From positions 7,082,501 to 7,146,500 of the forward strand of contig JAHQIY010000001.1 in the NCBI GenBank assembly GCA_019054805.1: 64,000 bases of DNA, read 5' to 3'. Both the position numbers and the translations under genes were made by a program. Below are positions 36,337 through 47,226 of this stretch, piece by piece. The notes under the pieces are model-generated. The model saw only the letters and a program-made list of their open reading frames with translations. It was not told where the DNA came from and ran no database searches. How positions within the stretch are numbered: the stretch's first letter is position 1; every line of letters starts with the position of its first letter. The DNA comes from Brachionus manjavacas (Eukaryota; Rotifera; Eurotatoria; Ploima; Brachionidae).

Positions 36337-36954
36337 ATGTTGTCAAGCTTTGTATTTGCTTTAGCTTTTCTAGCATCTTACCAATCTCTGCCTGATAAAT
36401 ATTTCATTTCAGTAAATACGACTAAATCACAAACCAACAATTCAAAACCAGTCCAAACGGTGGAAAATGAAGATCCTAGCCTTGAACAATTTGTTCGATC
36501 TTATCCTGTCCCATCTAAATTTTACAAAAATCAATGGAGCAACAATCAAAATCTAAATTCAGAGCCTTACAAGCAGTTATTTTTCAATCAGCCATCAGTT
36601 CTTCCGATTCAATCTATTCCATTACCTGATCCAGTATTTGCTCAATCGTCTTTTCAAGCTTTACCACTACCAAATCCTTTTCCGATTCAGCAACCAACCA
36701 TTGGAATCGATGGCCAATTAATAATTGAAAATCTCTTGGGCGGTGTTGCGTTCAATTGCTGGGGTAGACAGTCTGGTCATTACAGAGATACTTACTTTTG
36801 TGACGTTTTTCATGCTTGTGTTCACGGCTATCAAAGAAAAACTTATTCATGTCCATTTGTTGGAGAAGCACAATATTTCAATGAAGTCACTCAAAAATGT
36901 GAATTTTTCCGAAAAGATCCTTTGGCATGTACTTCTAAATTTTTTTACCATTAA
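36337..36954 (+). CDS. Secreted peritrophin-type chitin-binding protein, copy 2
   Basis: 205 aa, same architecture as the gene at 30818: signal peptide, N/Q/P-rich linker, one six-cysteine CBM14 domain. It differs by A15S, an aspartate-to-tyrosine change in the linker (SEPDKQ to SEPYKQ) and a threonine-to-serine change (FAQTS to FAQSS). None touches a cysteine. Promoter and polyadenylation signal (36987-36992) are conserved, so both copies look expressible. The near identity means a recent duplication, gene conversion, or a collapsed or duplicated haplotype in the assembly. Confidence 0.88.
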   Translation: MLSSFVFALAFLASYQSLPDKYFISVNTTKSQTNNSKPVQTVENEDPSLEQFVRSYPVPSKFYKNQWSNNQNLNSEPYKQLFFNQPSVLPIQSIPLPDPVFAQSSFQALPLPNPFPIQQPTIGIDGQLIIENLLGGVAFNCWGRQSGHYRDTYFCDVFHACVHGYQRKTYSCPFVGEAQYFNEVTQKCEFFRKDPLACTSKFFYH

Positions 36955-37143
36955 TTAGATTCTAGATTCTAGTTTAATCTTTCTTGAATAAAATTTTTTA
37001 TTCGATCTTTTTTTTTTTAAATCATGATCGAATTTGAATGCTTTTTTTTATAAAAAATCTTGATTTCTAACCCTCAAATCCTTTCAATTCAAATTTTGTT
37101 TTAGATTATTGTTTAAATAGAACAATAATTCTTAAAATAGAAT

Positions 37144-37993
37144 AGTTTTGAGTTATAAATGCATAATAAAAATTTAAAATAAATAAGATTTCCAAGGGAA
37201 ACTATTCTCCGAGTTTTAATTTATACAAAAATTAGCTCGACCTAGGATGTAAAACCTAGACCAATTTTTCAAAATTTTTTAAGAACAATACAGTGGTCAA
37301 ATTCAGCAACAATGCATCAAATTAGGTGTAAATTTTAGTGAAACGTATGAGAACTTTATGAACGCTATTGTTTCAAGCAAATCAATTGGAAAATATTTGA
37401 AATTGTTTATTCCCGAAAAAAAATTGCTAAGTGGTTCATGTTTAAAAAGTTTAAATATTTTTTTCACTAAAATAAAATTTAATTATAATACTTAAATAAA
37501 AAACTTGAAAGTTTTAAAATAATTGAGTATTTTTAATTATTGACCGGAATTAAAAATTATTTTCTTTTTCTATTGAAGTTAAATTATTTTCATCATAAAA
37601 ATATAAAATTTTATCTGAAAATTCGGAAATTTTTTAAAATATTTATTAATAGTAGAATTTCCCAATTTTTTTTTTGTTAATATATTTATGATTAGAATTT
37701 TAATATTGAAGAAAAAAATTGATTTTAGTAATAGTAATAATAATGAGCTACGTTGGTTTAGTCTTTTAAATTATTTTTACTTAAATAAAAAATTTGAGAG
37801 TTTTTAAGTAATCCAATGTTTAGAAAGCTAGTAAGCATTACCATAAATTTGACAGAGTTGTTTTTAAGCTACAAGTCTTAAAACTTTTTTTTTCTAAAAG
37901 TTATAACCTTAACTTAAATTTTTGGAACTTAGACTTAGAACTTTGACTTATAAACAAGTCTGCAATTTAATATTTGAAATGACCGCCTTTGAA
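37144..37993 (+). repeat. Duplicated block X (copy 2)
   Basis: Same sequence and order as 25783-26764 apart from an about 90-bp gap, joined at its left to the peritrophin unit and at its right to the MED15 fragment. Confidence 0.85.
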
Positions 37994-38199
37994 TTCAATG
38001 AATCCAGCACTATTTCAAAAGTATCCACCAACAGCAGTAGCAACAACAGCAACATTGAACGCAGTCGCAACAAGTTCATCATTATCAGCGAGCTGGAGTT
38101 CAGCAACAAGCTCCACAAGCCACAGTTATCATCGGCGGACACCAAAATGGCTCCAAAAATGTAATTAACATTTCCGGGATGAAAATGCAGCAGCAAGTG
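37994..38199 (+). pseudogene. Broken MED15 exon-2 copy
   Basis: Matches MED15 33090-33372: shortened CAG/CAA tract, then CAGTCGCAACAAGTTCATCA, CACCAAAATGGCTCCAAAAA and ATTTCCGGGATG, ending at CAGCAGCAAGTG. In the MED15 frame it has an early stop (CAG to TAG in the glutamine tract), the tract has lost most repeats, and 24 nt are missing after GGGATG. There is no intron sequence and no promoter, so it is a non-functional exon fragment of the neighbouring gene. It lies 236 bp from the UBE3C stop codon. Confidence 0.9.
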
Positions 38200-38434
38200 C
38201 CAAGTTTTGTTTTGAATTTTATTTTTAGCCAAGTTTTGAAGCACTTTGTTAAATCTTCGGTTAGCGTTTTTATCTTTAAATTGCAAAAATTCTCTCCCTT
38301 TGAAAAATTATTAGAGGCTACTGGAAAAAATTCCATTTAAAGAATTAATTATAAACATTTCAATTTTTTTTTATTAAAATGTTATTTAACAAAATTTAAT
38401 TTGAAAAAAAAAATCTATGAACAATGCACATAAT

Positions 38435-40566
38435 TTAACTTAAATCAAAACCAGATTCGGATTCGATGGCACAAATCAATTTGGCTTTCATAGTCTCAAA
38501 ATCTTCAATTAGAGGTAGCTTTAGCAAGTTGAGGCATGTGCTTGCGGTCGGTAGTCGATCAGCTGAGCCTGAGCTGTGAATCGCAAAATTGGGAATCAAA
38601 TTCCTGAAGCCGAACAGCGGTGTTCTGGACCTGCTAGTGGCAAATTTTAGCAATTTTCTCTTTTGCTCTTCACTAAAGCTTTCCACCACACGCCAAAACG
38701 TTTTAATCACCTTGTGCTCATCGCTTAACCCACCCGAATACACCGTATACTTCCTCCAGTCTTTCACATCTATAAACTCATCTGAGCCGGATATTAAATT
38801 TTGAATTTCGTTTATGTTGAACAATCGAAGTAGGTTTAAATCAATGACGTTAGCTATTCCATTTTTGAAAGCCTTTGTTTGCTCATTAATTTGAGTGTTA
38901 AGCTTATACTTGGCCAGTAGGAATATGTACTCGATTTTGTTCTCATTAGTGACCGGTATGTCTTTTCCTCCGGGTTTTAGCTCAACGAGTTTGGTTTGAC
39001 CGAATTCGTTGGCATTTATGGCAAAATTAAGCTCTAGATCTTCAACATTATCCTCATAGTCCTTAAGCGAAAGCAAGTTTTTGCATATATCTGGATCCAA
39101 AGTGGCCAGATAGTCTATGTCAAGCTGTTGTTCGATTGAGATAATTTTTTGTAAAAAAAAGCCTGCAAATTTTAATGGTGATAAAATTTTCGACTGAACT
39201 GCTTTGGCGAGCATTCGACCTAGAAAATAGTAGTGCTTGGTGTAGTCGTCGACTAGGTCAGCTACACTAGGGTTAGGGTACAAAAATCCGTCATTGGTAA
39301 GCACAAAAAAACCTCTTATTGGATCAAAGCCTGTTTCGAGTAAGGAAAGCAGAAATTCGCGGAATAAACCTCCACCGTCAATGCCTGCTTCTTCAAGACC
39401 AAGCTGGTTTATCATTTCGACCACAATGCGCACCGATCCGAGACTGGGAACATTGTCCTCTGACAAATTATCGAATGCATCTTCGTATAAATAATCGCGG
39501 CGTATTCGAATTCGGCAGGCTGAGTCAGATGTGTACACTGGCTCTTTTAATATTAAATTCTCAAGAACTTGAACCCGTTCGACAAATGGAACGGTGAATG
39601 GAAGTTTTTGAAGAATTGTCAAACTTCGTATGTCACTCAAGCTAAGCTTATTTTCGGTTTCATTGTCTTTAAAAAAAAATATTTAGCATTTTTATTCTAA
39701 ATTTTTGTTTTGTTAGCTAGAAAAAAATATAAGGTTTTGTTTTTTGTATGTATTTTTAAATATGAAATAATTTTAAATTATCATTATTAATTTTAGAAAA
39801 ACTAAAATAATATTTAATTATCTTATAAGTTACACAGAGCAAGAACTTCACTTCTTTTGAAAAATTATATTGAAAGATTGTTCAAATTAGTATTGAAAGA
39901 AAATTTATAGATTGAAATATTGAATTTGTGAAGATTATGCTCATAAAATTTTAAAGAAATGACAAGCTTTTAAAATTCATTTTGTAAATAAAGGATCAAT
40001 GGAATTTCATAATAGCACCAAATTTAACCAAAATAAATGTAATCTAGTTGCTTACTATTTGATCATATTTTTTATTAAGAAAAATATTTAAAATAATCAA
40101 AATCAAACAACCGTTCAATTAATTTTAACTTGATTAAAAAAAAAATTTTTTTTTATTTCGGAAATAATAGTTTATGAACTAGCATGAAAAAGCAAAACAG
40201 ATTTGATTTTATACAAAAATTTATTTCTAAGAAATCATTCTAAATTAAATAGAAAAGGAATTTATAGTGTGCAAAAGTTAAAAAAAATTTTTTGTAATTT
40301 TCCTTGAATAGCGCAATGTGCTACCATACCTCCTACTTGGCTACCTCCTAGTAGATTGTCTCCGCAAGCTTGCTTGTCGTAGCTTTAACTACTATCATTA
40401 TTATTAATAAATTTGATACAAAAAATTTGAGAGTCAAATAAATGCTAATAACTCCGGTAAAACAATAATTGGTATTGTGAAATTCCAATAAAAATTGGAT
40501 AAAAATTCTTCTTTTTTGATTTTTTAAAATAAACCATAATAAAATATACTTAGAAAAATATTTCAA

Positions 40567-40599
<33 letters not shown>

Positions 40600-43500
40600 A
40601 AGAAAAAAAAAATAAATAAATGCTGTAATACATGTAACAATCTATTAAAATTTAAGTCTTCTTAACATTCATTTTATTTAGCTAATTTTTTTTTTTTTTT
40701 TTTTAAATCATAAAATCAATAATCAATTGTAACTAACCTATTTATGTAATTAATCATCTCTTAGTTTTTTATACTATTGAACCATTATTTAATTCATTTT
40801 TTATTTATTTCTTATTCATGACTAATTTTTTGAATTACTTTTAATCTACTTAATCACATTAATCTGTATAATCTCTCGTTTTCGTCTTGTACCTCAGTTT
40901 CGTCTCTGTTACTTTCATTGTAGTTCCTTAATTAATCTCTCGATTTTTGCGCAATTAGCTACCATAGATGGCTTCCGAGTAAGCCATCTCCGCAAGCTCG
41001 CTTGCTGTAGCTTTTTATTATTATTATTATTATTATTATAACATAGTGTAACAGACTTTGTTGCACCTTTTTTACCTGAAATAATTTTTCTCATGTTACA
41101 AAAAGACAAAAAAAAACATCAATAAGATTTATATTGTTTATTGATTTGATTTACTAAAAAAGAAAGAAAATAAAGATTCTATTTTAGGTAAAAAAGGTTC
41201 AAAAAAGTATGCTGCAGCATGTTGCAGGATAATTATTGAATATGTTTTGTTAGGTTTGGTGAAATTCAGTATAAAATGATAAAAAGAACAGGACAAAGTG
41301 TAAAAAAATTGAATAAATTTTTTTCTAAAGGTCTAAACTTAGTTCTGTAAATGCAACATAATGCAACAAAGTTGCATCAAGTATTAGGTCTGCTAAATTT
41401 GCTGAGTTAAGCAGAAATTATATTTCAATATAATCGAGCGTAGTGCATATTGCGGAAATTTTGGACATTTTTAGCAGACTTTTACGGTTGATGCAACTTT
41501 GAATGTTGCACCATGCTGCATTCACAGAACTAATTTTTAACTTTTAGAAAAAAAGTTATTCAATTTTTTTCAATTTGTTCTGTTCTTTTTTACTGAACTT
41601 CACAAAACCATTTATTTATCTACTTAATTTATCAAAAAGGAAAGAGTTTTCGTTCAATTTGTATTTGAATTCCACAACGCTCAATATTTAATAAATAAAA
41701 AAAGTTGATAGCAAAAAAAATTTGAATATTAAAATTTCAATTTAAGGTAGCTTACTAATAATCAAAGTGGCATATCAAGGATATCGAAATTCTAACGATC
41801 CACTTAGCTAATTTTACTTTTTTTTCAATTCTGGTATTAAGAAAAACTCTTATTTAGATTTTCTAAAAATCTAAAAATTATTTATAAAACAAAAAATTAT
41901 ACATTTTTCTTAATCAATTGCTGGTTAGGCTTAATTTAGATATATTTTTTTCAATAATGATGTAATACAGACCTGTTTCAAAAATGTATGAAGATTTTGA
42001 AAAAGTTGTGTCGGTAAAGATGTGAGACTCGCCTGACATTAGAATAGTCGATAATCGATTTGAAACAACATACTTTGAATTGGATATCCAATGTTCTTCT
42101 GGACAGAAGCCATAACGGATATCACGTCGATGCATTTTCTGCAAGAATGTCGAACACACCGAAAACAAATGAGTAAAGCAACTGGCCTTTACGATTGTTT
42201 CAATTGGAATTTTCGACTCCACTTCTTTGCCTTTGAAAGTTCTGGATGGCTGAACCATTTCAGGATGCATCAATTCCACGGTGCCAATGCACACATCCCT
42301 AAGCAACGAGGACATTTTAATCAAGTCCAATTTGGAAAAAATCGCTTTGCCAGCGATAAATTCATTGTCAAATATTCTCAATAGATAAAGATTGTACAGT
42401 GAGCAAAATGTGCTTAATGGCGCTACCAATCTAAACAAATCGTTATGATACGCTTCTGGACAACTTCCACTGGCCAACATTTGAATCAAACAAATGTCAT
42501 TGCTTAAAAAAAAATTAAATTAAAAATTAAATAAAAATTTGAAACAAAAATCTTTATTTTTTATTACTTAAATTGTGGTCTTATTGTTATGTTCATGATA
42601 CCCTGCCATAAATTAGCTATAAAATTCTCATTTAAAACTAATTTCCTGGTCATACTTGACTCGTGGCTCTTTATGTTCAGGTTAAAGAGGACAAAGTGGC
42701 ATATGTAAGCCACACATACTGACAGATTTTTCGAATCTTCTTGACCAGCACATTTTAAACTCTGCTCCAGTTTGTTCAAAAAATCTCTCGATTCAAATAT
42801 TCTAAAAGTTTCATTTTTAATTGAATCCAAGCTCTGATCTGTTAGCATGGGCTCGTCTATTTCTTGCTCTTCCATCGAAATGGGGATTTGAAAAAGAAGA
42901 GATTGAACTATTTGAACAAGTTTACCAAATTGGTCACTTGATAGACCAGGCAATACATGCGAAAATAATTTCATTAATGCAAATAGCTTAGACTGATTGT
43001 TGGACATTGTCTCAGTGAAATTTTGCCAAAGATTCGAATTGTCCAAACGAGTATCGTAAAGATTTAGCATTTGGCCCATTTTTTGCCTGTACACAGAATT
43101 TTTTCCAATCAGCTCGGACATGGTCAAAATAATGCATTTAACTTGAGGGATTAATGAATTCTTGAATAAATTTGTGTCCAGACTGGACACAATTGCTTTA
43201 CTAAATCTATTTTGCGCAGAATTTAGATGCAAAAAACATCTAAGAAACAGATGAGCCAAGGGTTCTGCGATGGGAATCGATGTGATGTACTGTGGCATCG
43301 GGGGTATTTTTGTTTGAGAAAATTTGATTAACTCGACTAAATATCCATTGGTAAGAAGGGCATTGAAGACAAAAAATGAATGATCTTTTTGAGAGTCGGT
43401 CGGATTTCTAGGTTCGGTAAAATATTCGATCAAACGAAGAATTAAAGATTGATTTAGACCCAGGTCTGTTTTGTTTAGGCATCTTAAATTTAATTTAATT

Positions 43501-44115
43501 TTAAATTTTTTAAATTTTAAAGTTTACTTTAATTGAATTATTAAAAATTTAGATAAAACAGCCGAGGATATGTTTTTACTGTTGGCCAATGATTCTTTGT
43601 GTTGAAGGACCAAATTGCTCAACTTGGCAAGTCTTTCTTTGTCCGAAGTTTTAAATTTAAAAAATTGTACAAAAAGCCGTAGAAAAGCAATTAATGCATC
43701 AGGATTTGAATTTTTTTCAGTAAATATTTTATCGAATTCAACTCTGTAGTTCTCTTGCTTTAAAAAATTAATTTTTTTATCTATTGATATTTAATCTTAA
43801 AAAGAAATAAAATTACAATTCGTTTTCGAACCAAATAGCTTCGGTACACAGATTGAATTTTTATACAAGAAATAAGTCTTCGTCTTTCTTCCTAAAATTA
43901 AAATTTTATGAAAAAATTAATCATTTTTTCATGTCTAATTTACCTCTCGTTTTTTTCGTTCAAGAAAAGCTTCTTTGATTAATTCTTCTTTTGTTTTCTG
44001 TTTAAAATTAAAATTAAATTTGTTTTTCGCTTTATTTTAGAAATTTCACTGATTTAGAAGAGCCGGACAGTTTGATATTTGGTTTCGATTTGTATTGTCC
44101 TTCGAAAAAGTTCAT
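38435..44115 (-). CDS. UBE3C: Ubiquitin-protein ligase E3C (HECT)
   Basis: HECT-type E3 that binds the proteasome and extends ubiquitin chains. Exons on the minus strand: 44050-44115, 43944-43997, 43817-43891, 43528-43757, 42568-43482, 41973-42502 and 38435-39666; in frame, 968 aa. The N-terminus MNFFEGQYKSKPNIKLSG matches vertebrate UBE3C (MFSFEGDFKTRPKVSLGG). An IQ motif follows in exon 3 (IKIQSVYRSYLVRKR). The HECT domain fills the last exon (IRRDYLYEDAFDNLS, EAGIDGGGLFREFL, YYFLGRMLAKAV, GGKDIPVT, FWRVVESF), with the catalytic cysteine in LPTASTCLNLLKLP at about 936 and the usual ending GFDLS. Exon 6 ends at a weak donor (GTCTGT). The 2.3-kb intron before the last exon holds two retroelement tails, a poly-A run (40567-40620) and a MITE. 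Confidence 0.95.
40311..40410 (+). repeat. Retroelement 3' tail with hairpins, copy 2
   Basis: GCGCAATGTGCTACCATACC, a CTACT/AGTAG stem, then GCAAG-CTTG-CTTG and CGTAGC, ending in a CATTATTATT tail. Related to 16124 and 40949. Confidence 0.7.
40567..40620. repeat. Long poly-A run
   Basis: About 30 uninterrupted A followed by A-rich sequence with AAATAAATAAA. Either a retroelement tail or slippage. No element body is recognisable next to it. Confidence 0.6.
40949..41040 (+). repeat. Retroelement 3' tail with hairpins, copy 3
   Basis: GCGCAATTAGCTACCATA, a perfect 8-bp stem GATGGCTT/AAGCCATC (40967-40988), then GCAAG-CTCG-CTTGC, TGTAGC and (ATT)8-9. This is the best-preserved copy. Confidence 0.75.
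41252..41610. mobile_element. MITE, about 360 bp, about 110-bp inverted termini
   Basis: Left arm begins GGTTTGGTGAAATTCAGT and the reverse-complemented right arm GGTTTTGTGAAGTTCAGT. Both continue through AAAGAACAG, TTGAATAA, TTTTTTTCTAAA and TTAGTTCTGT-AATGCA. The core has TGCAACTTTG-like pieces. Same family as 13925-14820; no coding capacity. Confidence 0.8.
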
Positions 44116-47100
44116 TTTCAATTGGTTTTTTTTGAAATTTTATAATTAGGCAATTGAAATAATTAAAAGCTTTTTGATGAATATTTTATTTAGTAATAAT
44201 AAAATATGAATAGCTGCAAATAAAATTATTTCTTTTGGGTTGCAGGAATATTTCTTAAAAAAATGAAAATCGGCGTATGGTTACTTCTAAAGTTAGATAC
44301 CGCTCATAATTTGTGTGCAATTGCAATGAGGTTAATTTTGAACTTTAATTGCAATTTAATTATGCTGAATTATATTAACTTAAGATTAACTTATATTCAA
44401 GTCATTTTAATTCAAGTTAATCTTAACTTGAAGCCAATGAATAAGTTTTTCATAGCTATTAGAGCTATTTGCTCCACATTCTAAATTCGAAAAGGGTCTA
44501 GGTAAAAATTTGATTAAAAAAGGAATCTTTATAACTTAGAATTGAATATCACATACAGTTATTACTTTAAAATAAAATAAAAAATGATCAAATTATTTTT
44601 TAAGAATTTTTCATTCATTTTTCATTGAAGAACTTACTGTGGCATCGGGGGTAAAGTAATATAAAATGTAAAACGACAAAAGAGTAAAACCAATTTAATT
44701 GATTTAAACCAATATCAAAAATAAATATTTTTGATTCAGGATTCAAATATTTAACTTACTTTATTCAATTTTTTTTTAGTAAAAGAATACAATTTTGAAA
44801 ATACCTGGGCAGGTTGGAACTAAACTTGGATTTTTTTTCAGCGAAATTTTAGCAACTTTTCGATTTTTTTTAAAATTGACTAAAAAAAATATAAAAGACT
44901 CAAAAATAAAAAGAATAAAAAAAGTGATAAAAGTTTTTATTTAAATGTTTTGAAAATTATACATAGAAGCTAATTAAAAAAGTAGTTAAAAAAAGTTTTA
45001 AATACACTTTTTTTCCTAGAATTAAAAGAAAAAATATTCTAATTTAATTAGAGTTCTTATAACTGTAAATGGTGTCTTAGTATATGAATTTAGCCATTTT
45101 GTAATGTTTTTGTATTTAGTTTGTTAAATTTTATTTTAGATTTTTTTAAAGCAAATAGTCTTATTTTTTATATAATATTTGTTATCCTGAATAATCGCTT
45201 ATTCATCAGCTTGTCAACTGATGGGATAATTAGAAGTAGGCTAATAGATTGCTATACAAAACTTCTAAGAGGAAACGTCTGTAAATGCTTAGAAATATGA
45301 AAAAGAGAGTGACGTGGGAGACTTAAATTAAGCTTTTAAGGATTAAATATTATTATTATTATTTTTATTATTATTATTATTTATTGATTTAAGCCTCATA
45401 GGCAAAATAAAAAAAAGAAAAAGAGAAAAAGTTAAGTTAAGTTCTTCAAATTCTACAAAATTTGAAAATAAAAATAAAAATAATCAATTCACAAATTTGA
45501 AATAATTATATACAATTTAAATTAAATATTGTTTCATTTAACCGGTTACAATTGGTGGCTGCGATAAAATGATCTTCTTTATGGTTCCTATTTATTCGAA
45601 AGTGTTTGACGACTTTTATTTTGTACAATTATTAGTCTTACTATTTATAAAACTAAATAGTGAAAAACGCTAACTAATTTTCAACAATTTTAATGGTTTT
45701 CTGGTCAAATTTACTTCTGAAAATTCCTTAATTTCAAATCATGTTAAAATAAATTATTTTTAAATTTAAAAAAGTTGGTCATTATTTTGAATCAACATTA
45801 ATGCAAATTAAATAATTATATAGATTATTTTAAAATTTAAATTGAAAGCTTTCTGAAATTAATTTACCAAAAATATATTTTTAATTTAACCTTTTTTATT
45901 CTCCTGTAAAATATAACATTCTACAGATTTGATTTATTAATTAATTAAAAAAATAGTTTTCTCCTATTGAACATCAAATGATAAAACTTCCAAAAACCGT
46001 GAGAAGTGTTGGAAAGTACCCCGTTTACCTAATTCCTTAATTAATTTAAATTTTAAAAATAAATTTTGTTCGGAAGTGACTTAGTGGTAAATTCTGACTA
46101 GCAATTTTTGGCTAAGTTTTCACATTTAATGATTTCTAAATAAATCAGTAGACCGAACAGTTCATTAAATCTCAGTAGGTAATGATGTAAAGCTTATCAG
46201 ATATAGAGAACAATAAAAGACAACTCAAGCATTTATTTCAATAGTCTATGAGCATACAAATATAAAAGTTTTTTTATTAAAATCTTGCATATTTTTTTTA
46301 ACTAGAAAAGTCCAACTCAAAATTGAATTTTTCTTGACTCCTAAGACCCCAGAAGTCTTTAAAATTTATATTTACTTAAAATGAAAATAAAGAGTTTTTT
46401 ATGGATACTTTTTATCTTTTAATTTACAATTCTGTGTTAATATGAATATAAAATTAATTAAATGTTTCAAATATTTCAAAATTACCAAATATTATATTTT
46501 TATAATATATTTTTTAATGCTGTTTAATTATTATTAAAATTAAATTTCAAGAATTACATAACTTTTTTGAAGTTAGATTAAAGAGGAAAAACATTTTTTG
46601 AATTTTGATCTTATCCAACTTTTAAAAGTAGAAAAAAGTATCGTATTTTCTAGTGTTAATTACAGTCTAATAACTTGCAATTTGATAATCGAATGATGAA
46701 AAAATTCAAATTATTATTTAATCAAAGACACTCATTTCTTTATTATGATTTGATTTTCAATGAAAAATATATTACGATAATCAGGACAAACAATACTTAG
46801 GTTTTGTTTTGTTATGTTACTATATTTATGTATTTTTTTTCAAATTAAAAAGAATAAAAAAATATCCTCCAAAAAAATTAAAAAAATTTGATTTTAATGG
46901 TAATTTTTTATTTCATAAGAGACAAAAAATTTCAAATTTGAAAAATAATTAAAAAAATTCTTATGCTTATTTGACTATTTAAATTAATTTGACTTTTTAT
47001 TGTATAAAAAACAAAATGACATTTATTCTTTAAAAACCAGATTATTTAGTTCTGAATTTTTTGATTATAATTTTTAAATTTATCTATATGAGATATTTTT

Positions 47101-47226
47101 AAACAAAATTTCTAAGCATTCAAACTATACATTATGTCCTAATTTGCAAAAATAATTCAAATTAATTTCATTTCTAATTCAAATCATCGTAAGAGGAAAA
47201 TTAAATCAAGGAATACGAGCGACACA
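44116..47226. other. Intergenic between UBE3C and RUFY genes
   Basis: The two genes diverge, so both promoters lie here. 44371-44438 has an imperfect inverted repeat around TTAAGATTAACTT. 45345-45385 is a (ATT)n microsatellite followed by GATTTAAGCCTCATAGGCAA, like a retroelement tail in reverse. The rest is AT-rich with no feature. Confidence 0.5.

Larger units (their letters stand above)
35895..37121 (+). repeat. Segmental duplication, copy 2 (peritrophin unit)
   Basis: Partner of 30377-31606 in direct orientation, 5.5 kb away, with MED15 lying between. The right end switches abruptly to block X sequence at about 37122-37144. Confidence 0.92.

Noticed and set aside
37922-38164. 80-aa frame next to the MED15 fragment, and its relative at 26695-26883
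   Set aside because: Both are read across block X repeat DNA and the broken MED15 piece in a shifted frame; no conserved protein.
44263-44484. 73-aa frame between UBE3C and RUFY
   Set aside because: Spans an imperfect inverted repeat; no homology and poor codon pattern.
45345-45385. ATT repeat considered as a CRISPR-like or satellite array
   Set aside because: A simple microsatellite; no spacer structure, and the genome is animal.
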